30,373 bases of DNA from positions 1 through 30,373 of IMG/VR virus record IMGVR_UViG_3300042691_008829. One strand, written 5' to 3'. This document shows positions 1 to 8,508 of this stretch, piece by piece; position 1 is the first letter of the stretch; every line of letters starts with the position of its first letter. The translations under genes and the position numbers were made by a program. The notes beneath the pieces are model-generated. The model made no database searches and was not told where the DNA came from. It was given only the letters and a program-made list of their open reading frames with translations. The stretch comes from a virus.

Positions 1-1
1 G

Positions 2-661
2 TCAGATGCTAAACACAAAGTCGTCATCATTGATGAGGCAGATAACACAGGAAACGACGTACAACTCCTCTTACGGGCGTTTATTGAGGAGTTTGCTGGT
101 AATTGCCGATTCATCTTTACCTGCAACTACAAAAATAAAATCATCGAACCCCTCCACTCCCGATGTGCAGTCATTGACTTCTCTATTAAAGGAAAAGAAA
201 AAACCTCATTGGCAGGATCCTTCTTCAAACGTTTACAAAACATCTTGGATGCGGAAGGTGTACAATACGATCCTAAAGTCCTTGCAGAACTCATCAACAA
301 ACACTTCCCAGACTGGAGACGAGTTCTCAACGAATGTCAACGATACTCTGTAAGTGGACAAATTGATTCTGGAATTCTCGCTACGTTCTCCGATGTTGCT
401 GTAAATGATCTCCTTCAGAACCTTAAAGAAAAGAACTTCCCTGAAGTTCGGAAGTGGGTTGTCTCTAATATGGATAATGATACTACTCTATTGTTGCGTC
501 GTATTTACGATGCTCTTTATAGCACCCTTGAAAACAATAGTATTCCTGCTGCTGTGCTTGTTCTTGCTAAGTATCAGTATCAGAGTGCGTTTGTAGCAGA
601 TCAAGAAATTAATATGCTTGCTTGTCTTACTGAGTTGATGGTTGAGTGTAATTTCAAATGA
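2..661 (+). CDS. gp44: Clamp loader large subunit gp44 (5' truncated)
   Basis: This is the C-terminal two thirds of a T4 gp44-type AAA+ clamp loader ATPase. With gp62 it loads the gp45 sliding clamp onto primer-template DNA. The frame is open from base 2 and the start lies outside the window. Visible hallmarks are the Walker B/DEAD-like stretch VVIIDEAD near residue 10 of the fragment, a sensor-1-like TCNY and the arginine-finger motif HSRC. The C-terminal region is the helical collar domain that oligomerises. The stop overlaps the next start (ATGA at 658-661), so the small protein downstream is translationally coupled. Identity is firm from the motifs plus the gp62 and RegA neighbours; only the P-loop half is missing because of the window edge. 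Confidence 0.93.
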   Translation, partial: SDAKHKVVIIDEADNTGNDVQLLLRAFIEEFAGNCRFIFTCNYKNKIIEPLHSRCAVIDFSIKGKEKTSLAGSFFKRLQNILDAEGVQYDPKVLAELINKHFPDWRRVLNECQRYSVSGQIDSGILATFSDVAVNDLLQNLKEKNFPEVRKWVVSNMDNDTTLLLRRIYDALYSTLENNSIPAAVLVLAKYQYQSAFVADQEINMLACLTELMVECNFK

Positions 662-873
662 GTTTATTGAAAATCAATAAGGCATCTCTTTATGAGATTC
701 CTGTTAAGACCACTCCAGAGAATGTAAAAGAAGCAAACGAAGGTTTGTTCCGTGCTAAAATGACTCTACCTGCTGCCGCAAAGCATTGTGGTATGACGCA
801 GAAAGAAATGAAACTCACTTTTTTTGAGTATTTGAAGTATCACCCTAAAGATTATGAAAACCTTTCCTCTTAA
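658..873 (+). CDS. Small conserved-type protein, HTH-like, between gp44 and dam
   Basis: A 71-residue protein starting in the ATGA overlap with gene 44. It is not gp62, which lies downstream at 1728-2111. Residues about 37-60 (LPAAAKHCGMTQKEMK and the following helix) read like a helix-turn-helix: alanine-rich first helix, a Gly-Met turn, then a second amphipathic helix. I infer a small DNA- or protein-binding role in the replication operon. As I recall, similar short ORFs follow gene 44 in other cyanomyoviruses. Function is unknown. Its last 20 bases overlap the start of the methylase gene. Confidence 0.75.
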   Translation: MSLLKINKASLYEIPVKTTPENVKEANEGLFRAKMTLPAAAKHCGMTQKEMKLTFFEYLKYHPKDYENLSS

Positions 874-1735
874 AACTTGTCTGCGATATCCTGGAGGTAA
901 ATCAAAGGCAACGAAAACTCTTGCGCCATGGTTTCCTAAAGACTTTAAAGAATATCGAGAACCATTTATTGGTGGTGGTTCTGTCGCAATTTATACGACG
1001 CAAGCATATCCAAATGTACCGGTTTGGATTAATGATTTGTATGTTCCTTTGTATAATTTTTGGATTCAACTCAGGGATCGTGGTGAAGATCTGTCCACCG
1101 TGTTGAGTGGTATTAAGACGAAAGTTTCTGATTATGAAACTCAATCTGATAGAGATCAAGCACATAAAGAATTATTCAATCAAACAAAAGTAGATATTAA
1201 CAATCAAGATGGATTAGATCGTGCTGTAAGTTTTTTCATTCTCAACAAATGCAGTTTCTCTGGACTGACAGAAAACAGTACGTTTTCGCCTACCGCATCT
1301 CGTTCTAATTTTTCTTTTGTTGGCATTGAAAAACTCAAGGAGTATTCTCAACTCATTAAGAATTGGAAGATTACTAATCTTGATTATTCTGAGGTGATGA
1401 ATGCTCCTGGTAAGGATACTTTTGTTTTTCTTGATCCACCATACGACATTAAGGACTTCCTTTATGGTAAGGATAGGGAAATGCACAAGTCTTTTGATCA
1501 TGATGTTTTTGCAGAGAACGTTTATAAATGTCCTCACAAATTTATGATTACATACAATCTCAATGAACGATTGACTGAAATGTATAAGGAATATTATCTT
1601 CGGGAATGGAAACTTAGATATTCGATGGCTCATCGTGGAGAGAAGGGTACGGATGAAAATATAAAGACGGAACTATTAGTTACTAACTATCCAACAGAAA
1701 CAAAAAGCATTATCGATACACTTCTATATGACTGA
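854..1735 (+). CDS. dam: DNA adenine methyltransferase, Dam/D12 class
   Basis: A 293-residue N6-adenine DNA methyltransferase of the D12 (Dam, alpha-type) class, which transfers methyl from S-adenosylmethionine to adenine in DNA. The SAM-binding signature is at the N-terminus (RYPGGKSKA, residues 11-19, then EPFIGGG, 36-42). The conserved NKCSFSGL region is at 131-138. The catalytic DPPY is at 194-197. Length fits T4 Dam (259 aa) and E. coli Dam (278 aa). GATC is the likely target by family analogy, but specificity is not readable from sequence. The gene sits inside the clamp-loader operon, overlapping the upstream ORF by 20 bases and gp62 by 8. Probable roles are protection from host restriction or marking of phage DNA. 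Confidence 0.92.
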   Translation: MKTFPLKTCLRYPGGKSKATKTLAPWFPKDFKEYREPFIGGGSVAIYTTQAYPNVPVWINDLYVPLYNFWIQLRDRGEDLSTVLSGIKTKVSDYETQSDRDQAHKELFNQTKVDINNQDGLDRAVSFFILNKCSFSGLTENSTFSPTASRSNFSFVGIEKLKEYSQLIKNWKITNLDYSEVMNAPGKDTFVFLDPPYDIKDFLYGKDREMHKSFDHDVFAENVYKCPHKFMITYNLNERLTEMYKEYYLREWKLRYSMAHRGEKGTDENIKTELLVTNYPTETKSIIDTLLYD

Positions 1736-2111
1736 ACTTAAAGATTGGTTAAATTCTATCAATCAAACAAAGCAAAATTTGATTGATGAAGATCCTTCAC
1801 TTGAGAAGGAATATCCTCCTTATGTCGTTAATCGTTGTTTCTCTGGACACATTGATTGTGTGATGTTTGCGAATGAAATCAATCAGTATCATTTTCTCCC
1901 CAAGAAGATGCAATATGATTTTTTGCTAAATAGTCTGAGGAAAAAGAAGAGATTTTCTCCCTGGCTCCGACAAGATAAAATCAAAGATCTTGATTATGTT
2001 AAACGTTACTATGGGTATAGTAATGAGAAGGCAAAACAAGCTTTGAGGATTCTTACTAAAGAACAACTTACTTTTATTAAATCGAAATTTGAAACTGGAG
2101 GAACAAAATGA
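1728..2111 (+). CDS. gp62: Clamp loader small subunit gp62
   Basis: A 127-residue protein matching the short cyanophage form of gp62, the non-ATPase subunit that completes the gp44/62 clamp loader. T4 gp62 is 187 aa. Recognisable stretches are LKDWLNSINQTKQNLIDEDP at the N-terminus, the central NRCFSGHIDCVMFANEINQYHFL region, and KKRFSPWLRQDKIKDLDYVK with a following YYGYSNEKA. It overlaps the methylase end by 8 bases and shares ATGA with regA, so it is translationally coupled on both sides. The call rests on position directly before regA and recall of cyanophage gp62 sequences. No catalytic motif exists in this family. Confidence 0.85.
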   Translation: MTELKDWLNSINQTKQNLIDEDPSLEKEYPPYVVNRCFSGHIDCVMFANEINQYHFLPKKMQYDFLLNSLRKKKRFSPWLRQDKIKDLDYVKRYYGYSNEKAKQALRILTKEQLTFIKSKFETGGTK

Positions 2112-2548
2112 GTGTCGTTCAAGAACCTGAAGTGAAGTGGACGCCCGACCAAATGGTAGAAGTGATTCTTAATGAACCTGATGACTTTTTGAAGGTTCGT
2201 GAAACTTTGACCCGTATCGGAGTTGCTTCAAGAAAGGAAAAGAAAATCTATCAGTCTTGCCATATTCTACACAAGCAAGGTAGATATTATTTGGTTCACT
2301 TTAAGGAACTGTTTGCTCTGGATGGCAAACATGCAAACCTGACTGTTAATGATGTTCAACGTCGTAATCGTATTGCTCAACTGCTTGCCGATTGGGGGTT
2401 GATTGATATTGTGGATGTTACTAAGATTCAGGACATTGCTCCTTTGAATCAAATCAAAGTTCTTTCTTATAAGGATAAGGGAGACTGGATTTTGGAAACC
2501 AAGTACAATATTGGTTCCAAAAAGAAAAAGGTAGAGGATGCCGAATAA
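2108..2548 (+). CDS. regA: Translational repressor RegA
   Basis: A 146-residue RegA homologue. In T4, RegA binds the ribosome-binding regions of many early mRNAs, including those for gp44, gp62 and its own, and represses their translation. The family core is easy to read: PDDFLKVRETLTRIGVAS, then YQSCHILHKQGRYYLVHFKE, then RIAQLLADWGLIDIV, colinear with T4 RegA (122 aa). A 12-residue N-terminal extension and a lysine-rich C-terminal tail (GSKKKKVEDAE) make it longer. It is the last gene of the clamp-loader operon, and a strong intrinsic terminator begins at once after its stop. Confidence 0.95.
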   Translation: MSVVQEPEVKWTPDQMVEVILNEPDDFLKVRETLTRIGVASRKEKKIYQSCHILHKQGRYYLVHFKELFALDGKHANLTVNDVQRRNRIAQLLADWGLIDIVDVTKIQDIAPLNQIKVLSYKDKGDWILETKYNIGSKKKKVEDAE

Positions 2549-2549
2549 A

Positions 2550-2580
2550 AAGAGGACGGGTTTCCTACCCGTCTTTTTTA
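2550..2580 (+). terminator. Intrinsic terminator after regA
   Basis: A seven-base-pair GC-rich stem, GACGGGT (2555-2561) with ACCCGTC (2567-2573), a five-base loop and six T residues follow the regA stop. The A-run on the 5' side could make it weakly bidirectional. It closes the gp44-dam-gp62-regA transcription unit. Confidence 0.9.
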
Positions 2581-2656
2581 TGGAAGTAGTATAATTATAT
2601 ACGGATGCCGAAAGGATCCACAAAACACAAACTCGCTTTAAAAAGGAGCTACCATA

Positions 2657-3097
2657 ATGACTAACCTTGCAACTTCTAGGTTTACACATGCAGATCTTCC
2701 TGCTTTGATGGACAGGATTACCCGCAATAGTATTGGAATGGATGAGTACTTTGATCGTTTGTTTCATATTCATGAAACTACTTCCAATTATCCACCATAC
2801 AATCTTGTGCAAGTCAGCAATGTAGAATCACGACTTGAACTTGCACTTGCTGGATTTAAAAAGAACGAAGTCTATGTTTATACCCAAGACGGTAAACTCT
2901 TTGTCGAAGGTCAAAAGGAAGATAAAGAAACGGACACTAGGTATGTACATAAAGGTCTAGCTCAACGGAGTTTCACACGTTCCTGGACACTCTCTGATGA
3001 TACAGAAGTTAGATCAGTTGATTTTGAGGATGGACTTTTGAAGATTACTCTTGGCAGAATAGTTCCAGATCATCATAAGAGAAAAGATTATCTCTAA
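2657..3097 (+). CDS. hsp20: Small heat-shock protein, Hsp20/alpha-crystallin family
   Basis: A 146-residue small heat-shock protein, an ATP-independent chaperone that holds unfolding proteins. The alpha-crystallin domain runs from about residue 45 (YPPYNLVQ) to 133. It has the sHSP-typical RSFTRSWTL strand (104-112) and the DGLLKITL strand (125-132) that closes the domain. A C-terminal IxI anchor is only suggested by GRIVP. Hsp20 between regA and gene 43 is a hallmark of cyanomyoviruses. A clear AAAAGGAG ribosome-binding site lies 7 bases before the ATG. The gene stands alone between two terminators. It could help fold the abundant capsid proteins or stabilise host photosynthetic proteins; which is not shown by the sequence. 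Confidence 0.93.
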   Translation: MTNLATSRFTHADLPALMDRITRNSIGMDEYFDRLFHIHETTSNYPPYNLVQVSNVESRLELALAGFKKNEVYVYTQDGKLFVEGQKEDKETDTRYVHKGLAQRSFTRSWTLSDDTEVRSVDFEDGLLKITLGRIVPDHHKRKDYL

Positions 3098-3120
3098 ATA
3101 GAACTGAATATCGTCGGCGC

Positions 3121-3162
3121 AGGGAGGTAACTGGCACAATCCAGTTGACACCTCCCCTTTTT
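3121..3162 (+). terminator. Intrinsic terminator after hsp20
   Basis: An outer stem GGGAGGT (3122-3128) with ACCTCCC (3150-3156) encloses an inner stem AACTGG/CCAGTT around CACAAT, and is followed by C and five T residues. The 3' arm overlaps a promoter -35 hexamer. Confidence 0.88.
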
Positions 3163-3173
3163 ATTGCTAAAAT
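3145..3173 (+). promoter_or_regulatory. Sigma70-type promoter overlapping the hsp20 terminator
   Basis: TTGACA (3145-3150), a 17-base spacer and TAAAAT (3168-3173) form a near-consensus host-type promoter. The -35 box lies in the 3' arm of the terminator hairpin, and the spacer contains its T-tract. Predicted transcription start is about 3180, 15 bases before the ATG of the next gene. It fits an early-type promoter for the 3195-onwards operon. Confidence 0.75.
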
Positions 3174-3194
3174 GAATTGAGGATAGAATTTAAA

Positions 3195-3530
3195 ATGTCA
3201 ATCAAACTTGCACTATTAAAGTCTGGAGAAACCATAATTTCTGATATTAAGGAATTATTTTCGGAAGAAAAATTTTGTGGTTATTTGTTTAATGATCCAC
3301 ATAAGGTTGAATATAGGAGACCAGTTCTTTTGATCGAAGAGAACGATAACGGTCCATCTGGAGAACTACAGATTTCTTTATCTCCATGGATTATTCTTAC
3401 AAATCAAACTCAGATAACTGTCCCGCCAGATTGGGTTGTAACTGTTGTAGATCCAATTCAATCAATTCAAGAAATGTACGAAGGTAAAGTAAATCATGAA
3501 GAACATCAAGTGTCTTTTACTGAAGAGTAA
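3195..3530 (+). CDS. Unknown small beta-rich protein, tandem copy 1
   Basis: A 111-residue protein of unknown function. I chose ATG 3195 over an in-frame TTG at 3177 because the predicted transcription start of the overlapping promoter is near 3180. It opens with SIKLALLKSGETIISDIKEL, has a central R-R-P-V-L-L stretch, and ends with a conserved-looking block LSPWIILTNQTQITVPPDWV followed by VTVVDP. The next gene shows the same layout with weaker identity, so the two are paralogues. The short alternating hydrophobic strands suggest a small beta-barrel, but I cannot assign a family. It is probably an early gene. Confidence 0.75.
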   Translation: MSIKLALLKSGETIISDIKELFSEEKFCGYLFNDPHKVEYRRPVLLIEENDNGPSGELQISLSPWIILTNQTQITVPPDWVVTVVDPIQSIQEMYEGKVNHEEHQVSFTEE

Positions 3531-3747
3531 TCAAGTTGTCGTATCAGAAGTTGAAGAAATTGTCGCAGAACTTGGAGAACCAGATTGTAAACTCATCAAA
3601 CCATTTTTGTTAAATGTTGAAACTTCTGAATTGACTCAATGGTTGGTATTCACAGATCAAACTGAGATGATGATTAGATCTGATGATGTGTTAACCTTTG
3701 TAGATCCAAATACAGAGACTCTTAAAAATTATTTGGATATGCAATGA
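3496..3747 (+). CDS. Unknown small protein, tandem copy 2
   Basis: An 83-residue paralogue of the preceding protein: IKCLLLKSNQVVVSEVEEI aligns with its N-terminus, K-P-F-L-L-N with R-P-V-L-L, and QWLVFTDQTEMMIRSDDV followed by LTFVDP with its C-terminal block. It lacks about 28 residues, mainly in the middle region and C-terminal tail. It overlaps copy 1 by 35 bases in another frame and shares ATGA with the next gene. Function is unknown. Confidence 0.72.
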   Translation: MKNIKCLLLKSNQVVVSEVEEIVAELGEPDCKLIKPFLLNVETSELTQWLVFTDQTEMMIRSDDVLTFVDPNTETLKNYLDMQ

Positions 3748-4490
3748 AAGTATTGAGTATAGATTTGGACTACATCATGGGTCCAACAATCCAACTTTAT
3801 AATGGATTGTTTTATAATGATAATCCAACAATTAGATGGAGAGAACTATTTTCAAAAAGTGATTTTAAAGAAAACCACTTTTACATAGATCAATCTAATT
3901 TAATGTTTTGTTTTAATGTATTTCTCAAAGCATTAAAAAATTGTCAAAGTGTAAGTTTTGGATATGAGCATGATTCCATTCTCTTCTCTATCAAAGATTA
4001 TTCTGATATCGACTTAATTAATATCGATCATCATGATGATGTGTTTGGTGGAGACTATACCAATACAATGCCTGATGAACATGCATACTCTAAAGAGTAT
4101 TTTGAAATTAATAATGATAATAGAGTTCACGAAGGAAATTGGGGGGCATGGTTGGCAAGTAAAAATAAGTTGAAATCTTTTACTTGGATAGGAAACAACA
4201 ATAGTTCTAATAAAATTAGAAATAGTTTTAACTGTCAGGTGATTCCAAATTATTTGAACGTAGAGAAAGAAGATTATAAATTTACAGATTATAATTTCGA
4301 CCATATATTTGTATGCCTCTCTCCACAATATGTTCCCAAAAATCACTGGCATTACTTCGCAATGTTTATAAGTGCTTTTGAAGAAATTGTTGGAAAGGAT
4401 GCTACAATAATTACTCAAAAATTTGAAACCCAAGTCCGAAACGATTTAGTACATAATGAGATTCTATACCAACGTTCAAATGGTCGGTGA
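3744..4490 (+). CDS. Probable ureohydrolase-fold protein, UPF0489-like
   Basis: A 248-residue protein without a firm family. The N-terminus carries SIDLDYIMGP (5-14), the centre LINIDHHDDVFGGDY (91-105), then GNWGAWL (131-137), FTWIG (146-150) and a late SPQYVPKNHW. Asp/His clusters of the types SxDxD and DxHxD are the manganese ligands of arginase/histone-deacetylase folds. Their order and the Asn-Trp block resemble what I recall of UPF0489, which includes peptide arginases of RiPP pathways. This is motif reading, not a search result. It sits between the paralogue pair and gene 43, overlapping gene 43 by 35 bases, so it should be co-expressed with replication genes. Substrate is unknown. Confidence 0.6.
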   Translation: MKVLSIDLDYIMGPTIQLYNGLFYNDNPTIRWRELFSKSDFKENHFYIDQSNLMFCFNVFLKALKNCQSVSFGYEHDSILFSIKDYSDIDLINIDHHDDVFGGDYTNTMPDEHAYSKEYFEINNDNRVHEGNWGAWLASKNKLKSFTWIGNNNSSNKIRNSFNCQVIPNYLNVEKEDYKFTDYNFDHIFVCLSPQYVPKNHWHYFAMFISAFEEIVGKDATIITQKFETQVRNDLVHNEILYQRSNGR

Positions 4491-6957
4491 TTACTTTCTT
4501 GTTCGTGGTTATGAAGATGGTAAACACTTCATGACCCGAGAGAAGTTTAATCCGACTCTTTTTGTCCCTTCAAACAAAAAAACAAAATATAAAACTCTAG
4601 ATGGTGATTATGTAGAGTCAATTCAACCTGGATCAGTTAGGGATTGCAGGGAGTTTATTAAAAAGTATGAGAATGTAGAAAACTTTAAGGTTTATGGTAA
4701 TGATAAGTATATCTACCAGTATATTTCTGAAATATATCCTGAGCAAGAAATTAAATTTGACATCAGTAAAATCAAACTGACCACTCTCGATATTGAGGTT
4801 GCTTCTGAAAACGGATTCCCAGATGTGGAATCTGCCGCAGAAGAAGTTCTTTTGATTACTATTCAAGATTATTCATCTAAAAAGATTCGTACCTGGGGTC
4901 TTGGACCTTTCCAAAATAAACAAAAGAATGTTGAGTATCGATCTTTCTCTACTGAATATGATCTCTTAACCGACTTCATTAATTGGTGGATGATAGAAGA
5001 TAATACTCCAGAAGTTGTGACTGGGTGGAACATTGAATTGTATGATATTCCATATTTGGTTCGTCGTCTGGATCGTGTTCTAGGTGAGAAACTGATGAAA
5101 CGCATGTCTCCTTGGGGTCTTGTTACCGAGGATGAGATTTATATTTCTGGTCGTCGTAACATTTCTTATGATGTTGGTGGTATTACGCAACTTGATTATC
5201 TAAATCTTTATAAGAAGTTTACTTATAAGGCACAGGAATCTTATCGTCTTGATTATATTGCAAGTGTAGAACTTGGTCAGAAAAAACTTGATCACTCCGA
5301 GTTTGATACCTTCAAAGACTTCTACACTAAAGGATGGCAAAAGTTTGTAGAGTATAACATTATTGACGTAGAACTTGTTGACCGTATGGAAGACAAGATG
5401 AAATTGATTGAACTTGCAATCACTATGGCATATGATGCCAAGGCAAATTATGCTGACGTGTTTTCTCAGGTGCGAATGTGGGACACGATTATTTACAACT
5501 ACCTAAAAGAAAGAAATATTGTTATTCCTCCTAAAGAGAGATCTGATAAAGATTCCAAATATGCGGGGGCATATGTTAAAGAACCGAATCCTGGGATTTA
5601 TGATTGGGTGGTCAGTTTTGACCTTAACAGTCTTTATCCTCATCTCATCATGCAATATAACATCTCACCAGAAACACTACTGGAAGAGAGACATCCATCT
5701 GCGAATGTTGAGAGGATCTTAAACGAAGAAATTAACTTCGAACTTTACAAAGATTATGCTGTTTGCCCTAATGGAGCAATGTTCCGTAAGGATGTGCGTG
5801 GATTTTTGCCCGAACTGATGGAAAAGATCTATAAAGATCGTACCATTTATAAAAAGAAAATGCTTGCTGCAAAGCAAGAATATGAGAAGAAAAAAACAAA
5901 AGAACTAGAGAAAGAGATTGCTCGGTGCAATAACATCCAAATGGCGAGAAAGATTCAACTTAACTCTGCTTATGGTGCCATCGGCAATCAGTATTTTCGT
6001 TATTATAAACTAGCAAATGCCGAGGCAATCACTTTGTCTGGTCAGGTTTCTATCCGTTGGATCGAGAACAAGATGAATGCCTATCTAAACAAGATTCTCA
6101 AAACTGATGGAGTTGATTATGTTATTGCTTCAGATACTGATTCTATTTACCTTAATATGGGTCCTTTGGTTGAACGTGTATACGAAGGAAGAGAGAAAAC
6201 TACTCAGGGCATTGTCACTTTCCTTGATAAGATCTGTAAAGTGGAACTTGAGGAATATATTGAAGGTTGCTACAAAGAACTGGCTGAGTATGTGAATGCT
6301 TACGATCAGAAGATGCAGATGAAACGTGAGAATATTGCCGAACGTGGAATCTGGACTGCTAAGAAACGTTATATCCTGAATGTATGGGATAGTGAGGGTG
6401 TTCGTTATGAAGAACCCAAACTAAAGATGATGGGAATTGAGGCAGTTAAGTCATCAACTCCAGCACCTTGTCGCAAGATGATCAAGGATGGACTCAAGTT
6501 AATGATGAATGGCACAGAGGAAGATGTGATTCAATTCATAGATCAGTGCCGCACCGAGTTTAAGTCTCTTCCACCAGAAGAGATTGCATTTCCCCGTACT
6601 GCTTCTGATGTTCGCAAATATGCTGCATCATCGACCATTTATGCTAGCAAAACTCCTATTCATATTCGTGGAGCACTCCTATTTAATCATTATATAAAGG
6701 AGAAGAAACTTACGAACAAGTACTCATTGATTAGTAATGGTGAAAAGGTTAAATTTATTTTCTTGAAAAAACCGAACATTATACAAGAGAATGTCATTTC
6801 TTTTATTCAAGATTTCCCAAGAGAACTTGGTCTTGACAAATATATTGATTATGATTTACAATTTGAAAAGAGTTTTGTAGATCCTCTCAAATCAATTCTT
6901 GATGCGATTGGATGGAACGTAGAAAAAACAGTAAACCTTGAATTATTTTTTTCCTGA
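4456..6957 (+). CDS. gp43: Family B DNA polymerase gp43
   Basis: The 833-residue replicative DNA polymerase, with polymerase and 3'-5' proofreading activity. All active-site motifs are present: ExoI LDIEVAS (D112, E114), ExoII around [10 protein letters not shown] (D197), ExoIII YNIID (Y300, D304), Pol A FDLNSLYP (D389), Pol [10 protein letters not shown] (499-507) and Pol C ASDTDSIY (D560, D562). T4 gp43 is 898 aa, so this version is somewhat compact, as in other cyanophages. No intein or frame break interrupts it. Its start overlaps the upstream gene by 35 bases and its stop overlaps the uvsX start by one base (TGATGG). Confidence 0.98.
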   Translation: MRFYTNVQMVGDYFLVRGYEDGKHFMTREKFNPTLFVPSNKKTKYKTLDGDYVESIQPGSVRDCREFIKKYENVENFKVYGNDKYIYQYISEIYPEQEIKFDISKIKLTTLDIEVASENGFPDVESAAEEVLLITIQDYSSKKIRTWGLGPFQNKQKNVEYRSFSTEYDLLTDFINWWMIEDNTPEVVTGWNIELYDIPYLVRRLDRVLGEKLMKRMSPWGLVTEDEIYISGRRNISYDVGGITQLDYLNLYKKFTYKAQESYRLDYIASVELGQKKLDHSEFDTFKDFYTKGWQKFVEYNIIDVELVDRMEDKMKLIELAITMAYDAKANYADVFSQVRMWDTIIYNYLKERNIVIPPKERSDKDSKYAGAYVKEPNPGIYDWVVSFDLNSLYPHLIMQYNISPETLLEERHPSANVERILNEEINFELYKDYAVCPNGAMFRKDVRGFLPELMEKIYKDRTIYKKKMLAAKQEYEKKKTKELEKEIARCNNIQMARKIQLNSAYGAIGNQYFRYYKLANAEAITLSGQVSIRWIENKMNAYLNKILKTDGVDYVIASDTDSIYLNMGPLVERVYEGREKTTQGIVTFLDKICKVELEEYIEGCYKELAEYVNAYDQKMQMKRENIAERGIWTAKKRYILNVWDSEGVRYEEPKLKMMGIEAVKSSTPAPCRKMIKDGLKLMMNGTEEDVIQFIDQCRTEFKSLPPEEIAFPRTASDVRKYAASSTIYASKTPIHIRGALLFNHYIKEKKLTNKYSLISNGEKVKFIFLKKPNIIQENVISFIQDFPRELGLDKYIDYDLQFEKSFVDPLKSILDAIGWNVEKTVNLELFFS

Positions 6958-7958
6958 TGGATTTCCTTAAAGATATTGTAAAAGAAATTGGTGGTGAGTA
7001 TACGCAACTTGCTTCTGATATTGATGAGACTGAAACTTATGTTGACACAGGTTCGTACATTTTTAATGCACTGGTTTCAGGTAGCATATTTGGTGGTGTA
7101 TCTGGGAATAAGATTACTGCTATTGCTGGAGAGTCTAGTACTGGAAAAACTTTCTTCAGCCTCGCCGTCGTTAAGAATTTTCTTGATACCAATCCCGATG
7201 GTTATTGTCTCTACTTTGATACTGAGGCTGCTATTACTAAATCCCTTCTAGAATCCCGTGGAATTGATACTTCTCGTCTTGTGGTTGTCAATGTTGTTAC
7301 TGTTGAAGAGTTTCGTGGAACGGCACTCAAAGCAGTAGATATGTATATGAAAAAACCTGAAGGTGAACGCAATCCATGTATGTTTGTGTTAGACTCTTTG
7401 GGTATGCTTTCGACCAGTAAAGAGATTAATGATGCTCTGAATGATAAAGAAGTTCGGGACATGACTAAATCACAATTGATTAAGGGCGCATTTCGTATGC
7501 TTACCCTTAAACTTGGACAAGCAAAAATTCCGATGATTGTGACTAATCATACTTATGATGTCATTGGTGCCTATGTTCCTACTAAAGAAATGGGTGGTGG
7601 TAGTGGTCTTAAGTATGCTGCTTCTACTATCATATACCTCAGTAAGAAGAAAGAGAAAGATGGGACAGAGATCGTTGGAAACATTATCAAGGCAAAGACT
7701 GCTAAATCACGTTTAAGTAAGGAAAACAAAGACGTTGAAGTCCGTTTATTTTATGATGAGCGCGGTCTTGATCGATACTATGGTCTTCTGGAACTCGGGG
7801 AACTCGGTGGACTCTGGAAGAATGTTGCGGGACGTTATGAGATGGATGGGAAAAAAATTTACGCAAAGGAAATTCTGAGAAATCCCGATCAATATTTCAC
7901 TGAAGAGGTAATGCAAAAACTTGATGAGATTGCAAAGAAAGAATTTAGTTATGGTTGA
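6957..7958 (+). CDS. uvsX: Recombinase UvsX (RecA-like)
   Basis: A 333-residue strand-exchange ATPase of the RecA/UvsX family, which forms filaments on ssDNA for recombination-dependent replication and repair. Walker A is GESSTGKT (58-65) and Walker B is MFVLDSLG with D146. An NHTYD segment corresponds to the L2-proximal sensor region. T4 UvsX is 391 aa; the shorter length is usual in marine T4-like phages. It directly follows gene 43 and overlaps the next gene by 8 bases, giving a replication/recombination operon. Confidence 0.96.
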   Translation: MDFLKDIVKEIGGEYTQLASDIDETETYVDTGSYIFNALVSGSIFGGVSGNKITAIAGESSTGKTFFSLAVVKNFLDTNPDGYCLYFDTEAAITKSLLESRGIDTSRLVVVNVVTVEEFRGTALKAVDMYMKKPEGERNPCMFVLDSLGMLSTSKEINDALNDKEVRDMTKSQLIKGAFRMLTLKLGQAKIPMIVTNHTYDVIGAYVPTKEMGGGSGLKYAASTIIYLSKKKEKDGTEIVGNIIKAKTAKSRLSKENKDVEVRLFYDERGLDRYYGLLELGELGGLWKNVAGRYEMDGKKIYAKEILRNPDQYFTEEVMQKLDEIAKKEFSYG

Positions 7959-8508
7959 ACTCAATGACTTTATTCATGTTTATGAGAATGCTTTAGAACC
8001 TGATATTTGTGAATTTTTAGTTTCTCTTTTTGAACAAACAACTGATAATCACGAAAGATATGATAATGAAGGTAAACCAAATTTTACTCAGTTTAATTTA
8101 ACCCAACACCGAGAACTTACAACAGAAGTTAATCAAGTTCACAATCATATCATTAAAAAAATATTTGAATATCGTGATCAGTATTATGAATTTATTGATC
8201 AAAGAGTTTTTCCACAGGAACATGCTCTTGAACAATTTCGCATAAAGAAGTATAATCCTGGTGGAGAAGATCGTTTCGACACCCATGTAGATGTTGTTGA
8301 TCATGAATCTGCAAGAAGATTTTTATCTTTTATGTGGTATCTAAATGGTGTTGAATCTGGTGGAGAAACAATCTTTAAAGATCTATCTGTTCAACCTAAG
8401 AAAGGAACACTACTGATTTTCCCACCACTTTGGATGTTCCCTCACAAAGGCAATCCTACTCTAAGTGGTCCAAAGTATATTATGAGTGCCTACTTGCATT
8501 ATAAATGA
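7951..8508 (+). CDS. 2OG-Fe(II) oxygenase, prolyl-4-hydroxylase-like
   Basis: A 185-residue 2-oxoglutarate/Fe(II)-dependent dioxygenase. The facial triad is H112-x-D114 (THVDV) with H165 (FPHKG), and K175 (GPKYIMSAY) sits where many relatives have Arg to bind 2-oxoglutarate. The segment [16 protein letters not shown] is typical of the prolyl-4-hydroxylase branch. I chose ATG 7951, which overlaps uvsX by 8 bases, rather than the TTG at 7921. It is embedded between uvsX and gene 41, so it is expressed with replication genes. The substrate (protein, nucleotide or base) cannot be read from sequence. Confidence 0.9.
   Translation: MVELNDFIHVYENALEPDICEFLVSLFEQTTDNHERYDNEGKPNFTQFNLTQHRELTTEVNQVHNHIIKKIFEYRDQYYEFIDQRVFPQEHALEQFRIKKYNPGGEDRFDTHVDVVDHESARRFLSFMWYLNGVESGGETIFKDLSVQPKKGTLLIFPPLWMFPHKGNPTLSGPKYIMSAYLHYK

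Noticed and set aside
658-873. Reading the 71-aa ORF as gp62
   Set aside because: The 127-aa product at 1728-2111 fits gp62 by sequence and by position before regA.
2581-2656. Possible promoter TATAAT at 2590-2595 before hsp20
   Set aside because: The -10 is perfect, but no -35 hexamer or extended -10 lies at a suitable distance; too weak to list as a feature, although hsp20 must have some promoter here after the terminator.
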